Shown here: positions 35,601 to 48,228 of the stretch, piece after piece
Numbering within the stretch: position 1 is the stretch's first letter
How the letters are laid out: every line of letters begins with the position of its first letter
DNA from: Aegilops tauschii subsp. strangulata
Taxonomy: Eukaryota > Streptophyta > Magnoliopsida > Poales > Poaceae
Reading direction: 5' to 3'
NCBI RefSeq assembly: GCF_002575655.3
Contig: NC_053040.3
Span: 462,754,780 to 462,818,779, forward strand
DNA: 64,000 bases
Notes under the pieces: generated by a model
What the model was told of the DNA's origin: nothing
Seen by the model: the letters and a program-made list of their open reading frames with translations, nothing else
Database searches by the model: none
Translations under genes and position numbers: made by a program

Positions 35601-38600
35601 AACTAGGAGAATCTGCTTATCCTGCGCATTCTCTCTGTCCTTGTCGGCTCATCAGATATCTATAGAGTTGTATGGCCTTTTCTCTGTAAATGAAATCTCC
35701 TGGAACAAGTGATGCAACCTTGACTTTCCCAGGTTCCTTGCTTGGTCGTTTGAATGGCCTCTTAATTGAGATTATGTTTGCTGAGCTGATCTCTGATGAT
35801 TGAATCGTTGAGGGTTTTGGGGATCTTGTCTGTACTCTTGCAAGATGCCTTGCCTTTTTCTTGTCGTGACCTAACTGCGCCTGCTCATTAGGCTGCCTAG
35901 GTGTTGGTAATTCCTTTCGTGTGCTGTTGTTTTTGATGCTCGGTTCTACTAAGATTGCAGCATCGCGTTTCCTCTGTTCAAGTATCTTTTCTGTTAAATC
36001 CTTCTCTTTCTGCTTCTTTTCTTCTTGTGCATGTTTCACCTCGGGTGATGTTCCTGGTTTGCGATCTTCGTCAACAGGGTTCTTGTTCTGTTTGGAAAGC
36101 TCTTGTTGGCTAGTTGGTATGCTCTTTGTCCTGTTATCACCTTCTAAAGTAGAGCATGTTATGTCTTCTGTCTTTTTATTTGGGGGTGGTCTGTCTGGTT
36201 CTATCGGTGGATCTTTCCGTTCGTCTTCTTTTTGTAAATCAGTGTCTGGCTCCGCGTGTTGTTCCCTCTGTAAACCAGCATCTGTCTGGGCTTGTTCTTC
36301 CATGAGTGCTTCTTCAGATGCTTTGGTGGTATCCTTGCTGCTCACATGATAATCTTCTTTCTCCTCATCGCTGCTTGTGTCATTAATGTCAATATCTTAT
36401 ATCTCTTGAGCGCTCGTCCCAATGTGGTCGGGAGTTGGAGGAATCTCTTCTTGAATTATGTCACAATGTATTCGTTGCATTTCACTGTCTTCCATATCGA
36501 CCTCAGAGTTCAGCATATCTGTTAAAATAAAAAATAAAAATTATTGGTGTGTCTCTGAAAATTATATAAGTAGAATTTTACTTTGTTGTCTTCCGAAGGA
36601 GAAACCTTTGGTGTAGTTGATTAATGATAGTGCGGACGTATCTCTGTATTGTCTGATTATTTGATAGAGAATTTTGTTCCTCAACTCCGGGACTTGTTCC
36701 TCTATTAGGTACACTGTTTCTCCACCGTCGGTGTAGTGCTTTGCGTTCATGAACATATAGAACGCACAGTCGAGTCTGCAGGTAGAAGGATGATTGGTTA
36801 TGGTCGTTGTCCAAAGATGGTTGGGCAGTTTAGGTGAAGTTGTCCTAACGTGCTATGTTTTTTATGGATTGCATTAATAATTTAATTGTTAAAGTGAGTA
36901 AGGAAAAGGAGAAAGGTTTGTAGTGCTTACATTGCTCCCTCAAGTGGCACCTGCATTTTGACCTTTTCAAAATGGTCAATACTACTTGGAGACAGCTGGA
37001 GCAATTTGCTTACTTGCTTCAATATCCTCTTTACTCTGCTTGTTACTGTGTTGAAGTAATCCATTGTGCCCTGATATTCATCTGGTAAAGAGTCAAGGAG
37101 TTCAAAGCGCTCTTTTTTCATGTTTATTGTAACAACGAAGTAGTGGCCCATAACTCCTTCTCGAACAGGCCCGCCTATGCAAACTGGTAGAAAGAACTGC
37201 AAAATGCAAAATAAATAAATAAGGGATCCTTCTTGGATTTAGTCATGATTTGTTGATCGTTAGACGGAATTGTAGTGCCGAGATTGTATTTCTTATCTGT
37301 AACATGAGATGTGCTTACTATGTCGAAATCTTGTAGTTGCTCTCCTTCTTCCAGATCAAGGAATCTTTTAAGCCTTTTAGGCATTGTCTTGTCTCTGACG
37401 TGTGCTTCGTGTTTATTTTTGAACTCCAATGGATCTTCGTGGTTGGCCATGCGTATTGATGCCTGCTTTTTTGTCACATGTGCGTGAAAGAGATTTGTAA
37501 ATTCAATTGTACAGAAAGGTTGATTGATCGATAGAGTGATATTCATTGTTGAAACTTGAGGTTTACTTACGGTGTTGTATGTTGATAAAATCTTTCTCTT
37601 TGTGCCCCTGAATTGCTTTTTCAACATCTATAGCATGACTGCCATGGTTTCGCTGCGCACTGCCTTTCCAGACTTGAAGCTTTCTGCCATGAGGCTCACC
37701 GTTACTGTTGATGTCTCTGTATTTATAAAAATCTCGTGCCTACAACATATATATATATATTTACAGGTATACATGTAAAATGTTTAAGGGAGAAAATCAT
37801 TGGAAGAATATAGTTCGTTGGTGGTAACATGAACTTACCCTTTGTCCTTATTCGCTGTCATGACGTTGTTGTATAGGCGTTCGATCCCTTCATCTTTTGT
37901 GCCTTCTTCGATGGCCAGGTTTTGTATGATCAATGGTTCACGTTCTGTTTGAGTGCCGTCCTGGCTTACCGTCGTGTTTGTGGCGGCAACATCTTTTACA
38001 TCACAATGTTTCTTGTCTGATGGTGCGGCCTTTTTCTTGTTGTTGTCTGACTTTCTCTCTGGAATGTTTGCTGCATGGTCTTCCAATGCACCGTGGCCCT
38101 TTGCTTCTTTGCTTGTGTCTACGTGCGTGTCTTGTTGAGGTTTCTGCGTTATCGTGCAAAAACGTGGTTAAAACAGCGAAGGTTTTCTGGCTTGGTCTAC
38201 GGCGGTTACGCTGTCCGTTGTTGGAAGAACATCTTCTGCTTGTTCCATTCCCTTGTGTTGTTGTGTTTGTTGGTCTTGAATATTGGTGCTCTCTTCTGTT
38301 TCTTGCATCTGTTGGAACGCAAAAAAGTAATTAAAATGTGTCTGTGTTTCTTTCTGGTGGGTGCATTTTTTTATATGCTATAGAAAGAGGTTTTGTAGCT
38401 TGACCTCTACATTCAATCTCTCTTTTGCCGTTCCTGTCACTTCTTCTCTGTCTTCTGGAGTTTTTGTACATTGTCGAGCGGTAGCAGCACTTTCTATCGC
38501 TTCTTGAGGCACATCTTCTGCTTCATTTGTTTCTTTCTTCTGTTCAATCAAAAAATGTAAATAAAGTTTGGACTTCATCTGTGCATGCATAACTTTTTTG

Positions 38601-41600
38601 TTTTAACGTTGTAGGAGAAGGTGCGTGTAGCTTTACCTCGTTGGTCTTCGATGCTGGTGGCATGTCTTCTCGGTTGTGTTTGTCACGTGAAGACTGCTCT
38701 TTGGTTGGCGTACTGGGTACCATTTTAGTCGCCATTTGCCCTTGGTTTTTGGTTTGTTCTGTTTGTACTCCTTGCTGTTCTTCAGCATGATCGTCCTCGT
38801 TTGTTTCCCGCGTTTCATGAAAAAGGAAAAGCATGGTTCATTGCTTGTAATTCTTGTATTACTGTGACAGGTTGTGCTGGGCAGTACATTTCTTATAAAT
38901 TTTGGAAAAATGGTTCTTGTTGAATTTTACCTTTGCGCCGGTGGTTGGGATATCCGTTTGTGAGTCCACTTTTTCTTTGCTTTGTATACCAGCCTTGGGT
39001 GTGTCACCAGTGCAGTGTCTGAGGCTTTCTCCCCTATATCGGTCATCTGAAATGCTCTTGTGGTGAAGAGCTCTTCTATATCAACTTTCTGTTTTGCATG
39101 GGCATCCTCTTCTCTTTGCTGTGCTTGTAATACCTGATAGATGAAACAATATGAGTTGACGGTATTTGGGCAAAGTGGGTTTGGAAGTTTTACCTCTTCT
39201 TTGTTGTTTTCTTCTTGTTTTTGTGCCATGCTATTAACGGTCGATGCTAGATCAGCCCGTGCCTCGTTTGCGGGAGCGTTGATATGATACTTGTCCGGCT
39301 GAGTGTATATTTTGTTGCAGATTTGTCAGTTAACTCAAGACCGTTTCTAGTTTAGAGAGAAGAGACTTTTTAGAAAGAAGAGACTGATTTTTTATACTCA
39401 CGTCTTTGCTTCCTCCGATCCTGTTCGTCTCTTGTACTGCTCCTGTTGACGCTCTTGAGGGAGCATCATCTGTTGTTGGTTTGCTTGTTCTATTGCTTCC
39501 ATCCTCTTGCTCGGTGTTCTTGATGAGATGCTGCTATTGGCCTTTATGTTTCGGTGGCGTTCTCTTGCTGTGTCCCTGACAGAATCGAAGACAGATTTTT
39601 TAAGTTCAAGTTTGAAAGCATCGCTTTCGAGTCACATGGATGATGTATTTGTTCTCATTTACCTGTTTCTCATCTTGATTCTCTGCTTCTGCAGCTACTT
39701 TTCTACCTTTTTCTTGCTGTCCTTCGGCACTTGCTGTATTGGTTGATACGTGCTCCTTGCTTTGCTCTTTTTGCACCTTGTTATGTTCTTTTGTCTCCCT
39801 CTGGCTAATTCTCGAGGTCTGTGTTCTTGATTTTGTTATTCTTTTCTTCCTTTCATGTTTGTTTTGTTGGTCTTGTTCTTCCTTCTTCCTTTTTCTCCTC
39901 GCTCCTGGTTCTGTTGTGGCTGCGACTTCTTTTGTGTGGTTGCCATGTACAAGTGCAGCTGTGGCTCCTGCGTCTGCTCCATCCTGCAACTTCAGCGTCG
40001 TCTCTTCTGGTAAGCTCACTCTGCAAACAATGTCCTGAAATTTTCTAAGTTGTTCGAGAGAATCAATCAGGGCCGTTGTTTGTTGCACCACTGAGTTCTT
40101 CATGTTTTCATCTAATTCCTCCTCTTGTCCGTTGCATTGGTGTCCAGCCCTGGTCTTTATTCCCGGTATCTGTTTTGTTTCATCGAGTACTTGTTTCAAC
40201 GTTTCTTCTATCCTTCCGAATATTTCATATGATCCTGTGCTGGTGCCTGTGACTGGTTCCTTGCTTCCGCTCGTGCTGACATGTGCTTCGTCCTGGCGCT
40301 TGGTTGGAGGTGGTAGTAGCTTCGTCGTCTGCTGGTGCTCCTATTGTTGTGCTGGTATCATCTGTATTGAATACGAAGGTGTTGTTGTGCTGGCATAGAA
40401 GATCCTATCTGATGTTCCTTTCCATGTCTGCATTGTTTCGGCAGAATGGAATTGGTTAGACTGGAAACCGTTTTTATAAGGGATAATGCATATATATTCA
40501 ATAGGTCTATACCTTTATCTTGCCAAATTCATAGTCATCTGGTCATGCTTTTTCGTCCCTTTTCATGTCTGCTCTAGCTATTTTCTTCAGGTCACTCTCT
40601 TTTAGGTGGTTTGCTCGCGGTAATGATGTCTTGTCCATTGTCTTTGTAATCTTGCGCATTTCTATTGTGTCGGTCGGCAGCAGCAGGGAGTCGAGGTACA
40701 TTATTACTGGTCCCTGTGCTAAACCATTGAGATGCTTTTTGTTCTTTTCTTCCTGAGGCAACAACCTATGCTTCTGCCATATCTTGGCTCCTTCCTTAAT
40801 ACTTTCGACGATTACCTCGCAGAAATCCATCTTTGCTATTTCTGGATAGTCCAAGTCCTTGACCATAATGGCTTGTTTGCTGAAGGTAGGGGAGGTTGTT
40901 CCACAGACAACGTTGTGGAAAAAAATAAGGAAAAATTTGTAGTTCTTTAAACAGATCGTTGTGATGGAAATCCATTTTCTTGAGGCCAAGTTCTGTGATC
41001 AGTTCTTTCATTGAAGTTGGGCTCTTCTCTGGCCTTGGTGCGGACTTTTCCGTGCCGTTTGGGTATCCAAACACCTTGTGTATAGCTTCCTTTGTAATCT
41101 TGATTTCTTTCTGCTGATCAGCGTCACCGAATGTTATTGTCATGCTTTCTGTGTCCAGGTTGTCGTAGATGTGTGCTGCAAGCGGTTTGCAGATGGAGCG
41201 CTTTATTTGGCATTCCTCTATGCTTCCAAACCCGGCCGTCCTAACATCTTGCCGGTGACGTTCTTCTAGTAAGTTCGATGCTCTATTGACCTGATCAAAT
41301 GCTGCTCCTGCCTTGATTTCACATTTGTCCTTAGTTGTTGTTGCCTCATGTTCATCATCCGTTCTTGCTGCAATTCTTTTCCACTTGTGTTTATCCTCTT
41401 TGTCCGCTTCTGTCTTGGTTTTCCCTGTGTAGAAAAGGAGTGTTTCGTTATAGAGGATGGTTTAGTTTTCATGGGTGAAAAGCGGTAGGAAAAATCTGTA
41501 GAGAAAATGTGTTTTACATCATTGTTGGTGTCCCCTGCTGCGCCACCGTTGTCCCCTGGGGCGTCATCCCCCTCTGCACGAATGAGATCATCATCATGTT

Positions 41601-43168
41601 TTGTGCCAAACATCATCGTCGGCAGCATCACGCTCTGACTCTTTGCTGGCATCATCCTCGTCTTCTTCCAACCATTGTCTTTTGTTTTTCTTCTTGGTTT
41701 TAGTTAGTTCATTCTTGACCCCTATAACTGCTGGCGGGAGCACCATTAGAGGTCTTGGCTGCTGCTGCTGCAAGGTAGCACTGTCGCTGATGAGTTGAGT
41801 TTTGTCCTTTATCTTTTGTCTTTTTGTTCTAGGAGGAATGGCAGTCTTGGTTTCTGATGGCCTCTCTTTTTGTAGATCCCTGCTCGAAGTTGGTGCTGGC
41901 ACTTGCTCGGGTGCTTCGTTGTCCATGTTCCGCTTCGTTCTTTTTTCTGACGGGTTAGGAGAGATGAGTGGTTTTTCTGGATATGCACTATTAAGTTCAG
42001 ACAAAATCGTTTCAATATCTCCTCCTGCACATCCGTCACCTGCACGATGATTATGTAACAAAAGGATTACTTAGCAAAATCGAAATAAATGTTATATAGT
42101 TTTAAAACCATGTCTTCCACGACTGCACAAAAAGAATCTGAAACTTAATCTACATAGATTCATAAGATAGCCCTTTTCTTTCATTTCCTGAGCTAAAAAG
42201 GCGATCAATCCATCATTTTCTTGTTATATCAAGTCTTCCTCTTAACTCTTGGTTTGGCCAATGAGTGATGGAAATTAGGGTCAGGTGTGAGCAGTATGGC
42301 TGCTGTCAAGTCCATATCAGTGAGGGGAAGTCTTCTTTTATAGGAAAAAAACACTACAAATGATATTATGTAAATATAATTGTAAGGTTTAGAGGGTAAG
42401 ATAAAATGTTCTCGAATGAATAATGATACACATAGTGTGTGAAAAATTTCATCGAAGTGTAATTTCCCAAGATTGTGTGGACGTAAGTGGTTAACTTACT
42501 GCTGCTGCTACATAGTTTTTGTTATATGGTTTGTGTGAGCCTTTTATAGCACCTTGCTGCACGGCAGGCTGTTCTGCAGGTACCCTGTTTTCCTTATTAC
42601 CATTCCTTGTTGCGTAAAAATGCCCAGGCGTTAGCAGCAGTAGAAGCAAAATTTAATTTCACAGCAAAAAGAGGAGATGCATCCCGTGGACAAAAAACGG
42701 CACTGCCGGAGAGGCACAGATTGTTTCACGCTATAAGCACACAACTAGATCTATTATTGGAGCACGGATGTTGATATGAGAGAGGCACATAATTTGAAAT
42801 AGATACAATCAACGGATATATAGAATCTCCTGTAAATAGCAGGTTTTGAATTTAAGGAAGCTCTCATGGTTTGAATCTAGAGCGGTGTCCTAGATAGTTC
42901 TGGCATGCACAATACGTTTTAGGCAAATATCTTGCGAGCAGATTTATGTGGCGGATAGTGGTAGCATCCTATTGCACGCGTGTCTACCTTATTTTAATTT
43001 TGCTAGAAAAGTCTAAACAGACTTTTTGGAAACGCGGTTTTGTGTGGCGGTTAGGGTTCATGTCCGTCAAAAAGGGGGAAAATCACTTTGATCAAACTGT
43101 GGTAATGGAATGTAATGGATTAATATTTTTTTACCTTCGATTGCTTCTAAGGGATTCGTCGCATCCAT
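32607..43168 (-). pseudogene. Gene B: second triple Ulp1-like gene, decayed
   Basis: Paralogue of gene A with the same exon order: ATG at 43168 (first-exon donor at 43134), acidic N-terminal exons (about 42025-41520), N-terminal domain (41400-40500), charged linker (about 40400-37830), Ulp1 module 1 (GHYFVVTINMKKERFELLDS at about 37145-37080 and DCAFYMFMN at about 36765), a disordered exon (36500-35617), module 2 (HYTLYVLNKYRDSIDILDS at about 35005-34950 and GTQCGHFTAQF at about 34655), and module 3 (DRYTILVLDRYRMKLQIIEP at about 33340-33280). It stops at 32607. Its lesions differ from A's: TAG at 40341-40343, 37628-37630 and 35136-35138, TAA at 36397-36399, and a deletion near 40933 that removes a splice donor. 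It has no solo LTR insert. Confidence 0.75.
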
Positions 43169-43599
43169 TGGCTGCTTTTTCTCCTTGCTCTCTGTTGGTA
43201 CCTCCGCCGCGAGCAGGGGTCGTCGCCGTCAGTCGCCGCCGCCGTCGGGAGACGTTTTCGATGCTTTCGCAGGCACCCACCGACTGTCTGTATCTCGAAG
43301 TGGATGGCGGCTGGTGGGTGAGGCGAACGCGATTTGGATTTTTGGTTGGTCTGCTGGATTGGACAATGCGGGCAGAAGGAGAGAGGAGGGTGTTCGAGAG
43401 AGGGGAACTGGTGAAGTGTTCGAGATTTTCGGTGCGAAAGCAAAAGGAAGAAAGGAGTGGAGGGAGAGAGGGAAATGGTCCAACCGTCACGAATCTTCGA
43501 CCGTCCGGTTTCACATCAAGATTGGTGTAACTTTCTGTGGGCTTCGATGGGCTTGTTTTTTTCCTTGCTTGCTCAACTGCAGGAGCGTTTTTTTTATTT

Positions 43600-45250
43600 T
43601 AGTGTGGTGACATCGATGTGGGCATCGTTTGGTGTTACCCAGAGTCACGTTCGTGCCTCCGCGTGTTACAGACGTTTTCTATGACATTCCACGAGGATGC
43701 GCATGGAAGTGAGGCCACCAGCGCTCACCCTCCTATGGAAATGGCGAAGCGTCTCGAATCTTCGACCGTCCGTTTGGACATCAAGATTGGTGAAACTTTC
43801 TGTGTACTTCCATGAGCTTGTTTTTTGCTTGCCATCTTAACTGTTAGTCGGTGGGATGTTAGCATTTTTTTGATTTTAGTGTTTTTGTGTGATCCACAGA
43901 GGCATGGCTTGGCGTTACTCAGAGTTACGTTCATGGTTCTTTGTGTTCCAAACGATTCCGCTCGCCAGTTCATTTGGAGAGGCATGGACATGAACTCATG
44001 GGAAGCATGTTAACGCATTGGTCAGAGTCAAGTTACCATGGTTGTATGCTTTTGGTATTTCCAAATGATTCCACTCGCTCGTTCTCTTGGAGAGGAATGG
44101 ACATGAAAACGGCGGGGGCAAGTATTGTTATTAGCCAGAGTCACGTTTGTCCACGCGTGTGTTACATGCATTTTCTCTGGCGAGTCACTATGAGGTGCGT
44201 GGAAGTGAAGCCGAGTTCGCACTGTGTTGCTAATGCAACAGGCACACTACTGGCGCTGTGTATGGAAATGTTTTCCTTCCATTTTTGTGGAGAGTCGCGG
44301 TGGTGCGTTCCAGGGAGGCACTGTTTGTTATTAGAGAGAGTCACGTTTCATGGTTCTTTGTGTTCCAAACGATTCCACTCGCCAGTTCATTTGGAGAGGC
44401 ATGGACATGAACTCATGCGAAGCATGTTAACACATTGGTCAGAGTCAAGTTACCACGGTTGTGTGCTTTTGGTATTTCCAAATGATTCCGCTCGCTCGTT
44501 CTCTTGGAGAGGAATGGATGTGAAAACGGCGGGGCAAGTATTGTTATTAGCCAGAGTCACGTTTGTCCACGCGTGTGTTACATGCATTTTCTCTGGCGAG
44601 TCACTGTGAGGAGCGTGGAAGTGAAGCCGAGTTGGCACTGTGTTGCTAATGCAATAGGCACACTACTGGCACTGTGTATGGAAATGTTTTCCTTCCTTTT
44701 TTGTGGAGAGTCGCGGTGGTGCATTCCAGGGAGGCACTGTTTATTATTAGAGAGAGTCACGTTTCATGGTTCTTTGTGTTCCAAACGATTCCGCTCGCCA
44801 GTTCATTTGGAGAGGCATGGACATGAACTCATGCGAAGCATGTTAACGCATTGGTCAGAGTCAAGTTACCACGGTTGTATGCTTTTGGTATTTCCAAATG
44901 ATTCCGCTCACTCGTTCTTTTGGAGAGGAATGGACGTGAAAGCGGCGGAGGCAAGTATTGTTATTAGCCAGAGTCACGTTTGTCCACGCGTGTGTTACAT
45001 GCATTTTCTCTGGCGAGTCACTGTGAGGTGCGTGGAAGTGAGGCCGAGTTGGCACTGTGTTGTTAATGCAACAGGCTGACTACTGACGCTTTGTATGGAA
45101 ATGTTTTCCTTGTCAACTCGTTCCTTTTTTGTGGAGAGTCGCGGTGGTGCGTTCCAGGGAGGCACTGTTTGTTATTAAAGAGCGTCACGTTCGTGCCTGC
45201 GTGTGTTACAGACGTTTTCACTAAGGTGTCACCTCGAGAAGTGTGCAAGT
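43600..45250 (+). repeat. AGGCATGG/AGTCACG array with 417-bp tandem unit
   Basis: Three near-identical units are marked by GTTACATGCATTTTCTCTGG at 44161, 44577 and 44994 (steps of 416 and 417 bp), with a partial unit before them. GAGAGGCATGGACATGAAC and CCAGAGTCACGTTTGTCC words recur. Units are mostly open in one plus-strand frame, but the peptide has no domain, so I treat this as repeat DNA. It lies immediately upstream of the gene B leader. Confidence 0.85.
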
Positions 45251-45571
45251 TAATTCACGGATATAGTAAGATTTTGATATAAATATCATTTCAAAAAAAA
45301 TGGCAATGGATAATAGTATGAATTCGACAGTAATTTCTCTGGAATACAGACAGACGTACACAGTAAGTTAACTGTGTTTGAGATGTTTTTATTGAATATA
45401 TACGGACCATTTGAAAGAAGTTGAGTGGTTGTAGTGTGGACGAACGCACGGGGAGACGAAATGATAGTACTTGTGTTTCCCAGGCGTGTAGAGTTCGAGG
45501 TATTTAAGAGAGATTGTGAGAATTCGAGGCGTCGGTTACTCTGTTTGACCGTCTGACCGGTGTGCATGTGT

Positions 45572-45578
45572 TATAAAA
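45572..45578 (+). promoter_or_regulatory. TATA box before the coiled-coil ORF
   Basis: TATAAAA at 45572-45578 lies 85 bp upstream of the ATG at 45663, a normal spacing for a plant TATA promoter with a short leader. Confidence 0.6.
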
Positions 45579-45662
45579 AGGTACCTACTCATGGAACACT
45601 CCACGTCCACAATTCTCCAGAGACAGGCACCTCTTTCTAGCTGGTAGCTCCTTGCTTGCGCC

Positions 45663-46274
45663 ATGGCAGGTAAGAGGGGTTCTGGGTGTTCAAGCAACCA
45701 CGCAGCAAGGACCAAAGCCACAGAAAGAAGGGAGAGGTGCCGCCGCTACACTGTAGCGGCGGCAGGGATATCCTGCCCCGTTGCCCAGGTGTCCAACGAT
45801 CTCTCGCGTGGAGGTGAATCCTCCCACAAGCGCATTCGCCATGGAGACGATCTCGGCAAGATGGCAGTACCGAATTCCTTAGCCAGTGACGACATGCTCG
45901 AGGAGCTAATTAAGCAGCAGCAGTTCATCGCTCGCCTGGAGAAGTTGGTGCAGCAGAGCAATGCCTCTGTGGAGAAGTCCACTGGTCTCATATTTCGATC
46001 TCTGTGTGAGAATGAGAAGCTTCTCAAAGAGCTCCACCAGAAGGATCAAGAGGCCGCCCACTGGAAGAATCTGTATGAGCAGAGCCATGCGTTGGTGCAG
46101 AAGCTGTTGGGCGAAGTGGAGCAGCTTAGGGATGAGAAGGCTGAGGTCCTCGTCAAGTACAAGAGCCTGGTTGAGGATTCGTATGCTGCTGTGAAGGAAG
46201 GTCATGAGGCGACGAAGAAGCAGATTGAGGATGCGCTCGCCCACCAGCCGATCAAGAACGTTGCTGGAGTGTAG
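45663..46274 (+). CDS. Intact 203-residue coiled-coil protein of unknown function
   Basis: A single uninterrupted frame from ATG at 45663 (context GCGCCATGGCAGG) to TAG at 46274, with a TATA box in place. The first 70 residues are basic and Ser-rich, with a KRIRH nuclear-signal-like patch. About residues 78-190 are Glu/Lys/Leu/Gln-rich with heptad-like spacing (LEELIKQQQFIARLEKLVQQ, then ELHQKDQEAAHWKNLYEQSH), so a long coiled coil is likely. I recognise no family. It sits between two short-word arrays and is the only cargo-type gene here without a lesion, so it may be the youngest or still under selection. It could form dimers or bind another cargo protein; this is speculation. Confidence 0.6.
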   Translation: MAGKRGSGCSSNHAARTKATERRERCRRYTVAAAGISCPVAQVSNDLSRGGESSHKRIRHGDDLGKMAVPNSLASDDMLEELIKQQQFIARLEKLVQQSNASVEKSTGLIFRSLCENEKLLKELHQKDQEAAHWKNLYEQSHALVQKLLGEVEQLRDEKAEVLVKYKSLVEDSYAAVKEGHEATKKQIEDALAHQPIKNVAGV

Positions 46275-46394
46275 GCAGAGAGCTTGAAGCGTGTGTTTTT
46301 TTGTTGCGTTGGGGCATGTGGCCTTTTGTACTTACATGAATCTGTAAAGCATTTATGCGTTGCATTGTCCTCGTGTTGTTTCGTTCATTGGTAC

Positions 46395-47990
46395 ATGTAG
46401 ATGACTAGGCTCTGGGCATGGATGTCGCTTGTTAGCGTCGGTCGTGAAGTGAATACAGCCGCGGTTCTGTACCAGGCAGCGACATGAGTTGTGTACTGAC
46501 AATGGCGTGGACGTTCGTGGTACTGTTAAGGGTCATAGGCACGGGCGTGAAGCGCTAAGAGGCATGTTGCCGTATAATATGGAGTCACGCTCCCCTGTGT
46601 TTTTGTTCCGAGTGCTTCCGTCAGACTCTATCAGAAGGAGAGGGACAGCCGGTGAGGCATAGCTTTTCATTACGCACAGTCACGTTCGTTTCTTTAACCC
46701 AGCGGAATGGGTTGAGACGCCAACACTTTCTTGATGTTTCGTATATTACTCGATAAAGGCGTGGACTCGATTAGATGGAGAGGCACGGGCATGGTGTGGT
46801 GTTATATAGAGTCACGCTCGTCTGTGTTTGCGTTTCGAATAATTCCGTTGACTCGATCAGATGGAAACCCAGCGGAAAGGCATTGTTTGGTCTTACTCAC
46901 AGTCACGTTCGTTTCTTTAATTGCGGAAACACAGCGGAAAGGGTTCAGGTGTGAACACTCACTGTTTACTCGGTGAGGCACGGAATGGCTTGTTCGAGAG
47001 AAGCTGCTGTGGTGTATTCTTTGCACGGTGGTGGGTCCCAGGAAGTGACGGCGTGGTATTGTGAAGAGTCACGTTATGTTGTTTTCGTGTTCCAAATGAT
47101 TCCGTTGAACCGTTCGCAACGGCAGCCATATCCGTGCAGCGCGAAGAGGCATGGTTATGATTTACCAAGAGTCACATCCGTGCGTTTATCACGGAAACCC
47201 AAGGGTTCGACGGGCGTTCCCTAAGTTTATTGTTGAAACAAAGCGGAATGGGTTTAGGTGTTAACGCTAAATGTTTACTTTGCGAGTGGCCGGTTCCAGA
47301 GTCGAGGTGTTTAAAAGCGTAATGTTTTTAAAAGCCACGACTCTGTGTGGCGCTTGTTTTATTAGAAGCACGGGCGTTAAGTGACTACAGCCACGGTTCT
47401 GTACCAGGTAGCGACATGACTTGTGCACTGATAATGGCGTGGACGTTCGTGGCAGTGTTAAGGGTCACAGGCACGGGCGTGAAGCGCTAAAAGGCATGCT
47501 GCCCAATAATATAGAGTCACGCTCCCGTGTGTTTGTGTTCCGAATGATTCCGTCGACTCGATCAGACGGAGAGGCACCGCCGTTCAGTGCACAAAGGTTC
47601 TTTAATTGGGGAGACCCAGCGGAATTGGTTCATATGTGAATACCCACTGTTTACTCTGTGAAGCACGGAATGGCCTATTCGAGAGACGCTGGTGTGGTAT
47701 ATTCTTCGCACGGCTATGGGTCCCAGGAAGGCACGGCGTCTCATTGTGTAGAGTGACGTTAGTTTGTCTTGGTGTTCCAAATGATTCTGTTGAATCGTTC
47801 GCACTGAAAGGCACAACTATGAAGTCAGTAGAGGCACGGTTATGCGTTACACGGGGTCACATTCGTGTGTTGATTGCAGAAACCCCACTGTTCGACGGGC
47901 GTCCCCTCGTATTCGGTGTGAACGCCGCTCCGGAAACCCAAGGGTCCGACGCGCGTTTCCTCCGGTGACGCCGTTCTGGAGGAGGTGGAG
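46395..47990 (+). repeat. AGGCACGG/AGTCACG array with a 933-bp duplication
   Basis: The block marked GGTTCTGTACCAGG occurs at 46462 and 47395, with about 300 bp of matching sequence after each. AGTCACGCTC, GAGGCACGGGCATG and AAACCCAGCGGAA words recur. No gene seen. Confidence 0.75.
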
Positions 47991-48228
47991 GTATTTAATA
48001 GAGTGAACGCCATGTGTCGGCGTTGCGTAATCCAAAAGGACCGACAGCCGTCTCATCCGTCAGTGAAGTGAACGCCGCGTGTCACCGTTCCATCGCCCGA
48101 GGTCAAGAAGCAGTTATTTAAGCCGAGCGGCGTCCGCCACCACTAGACATCATCCTGCTTCTCCCTCTTTCGCCGGCAATCTTAGGAAATCACCCATCTT
48201 CCTCTTTTCGTTTCTGACGTTCCCCGCC

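Noticed and set aside
42345..42362. CACTACAA as a CACTA transposon terminus
   Set aside because: A single short word with no inverted partner, and no target duplication recognised; it lies just upstream of gene B exons without other boundary signs.
43941..45079. 222- and 191-residue plus-strand frames
   Set aside because: They are the 417-bp array unit read in one open frame; periodic copies and no domain.
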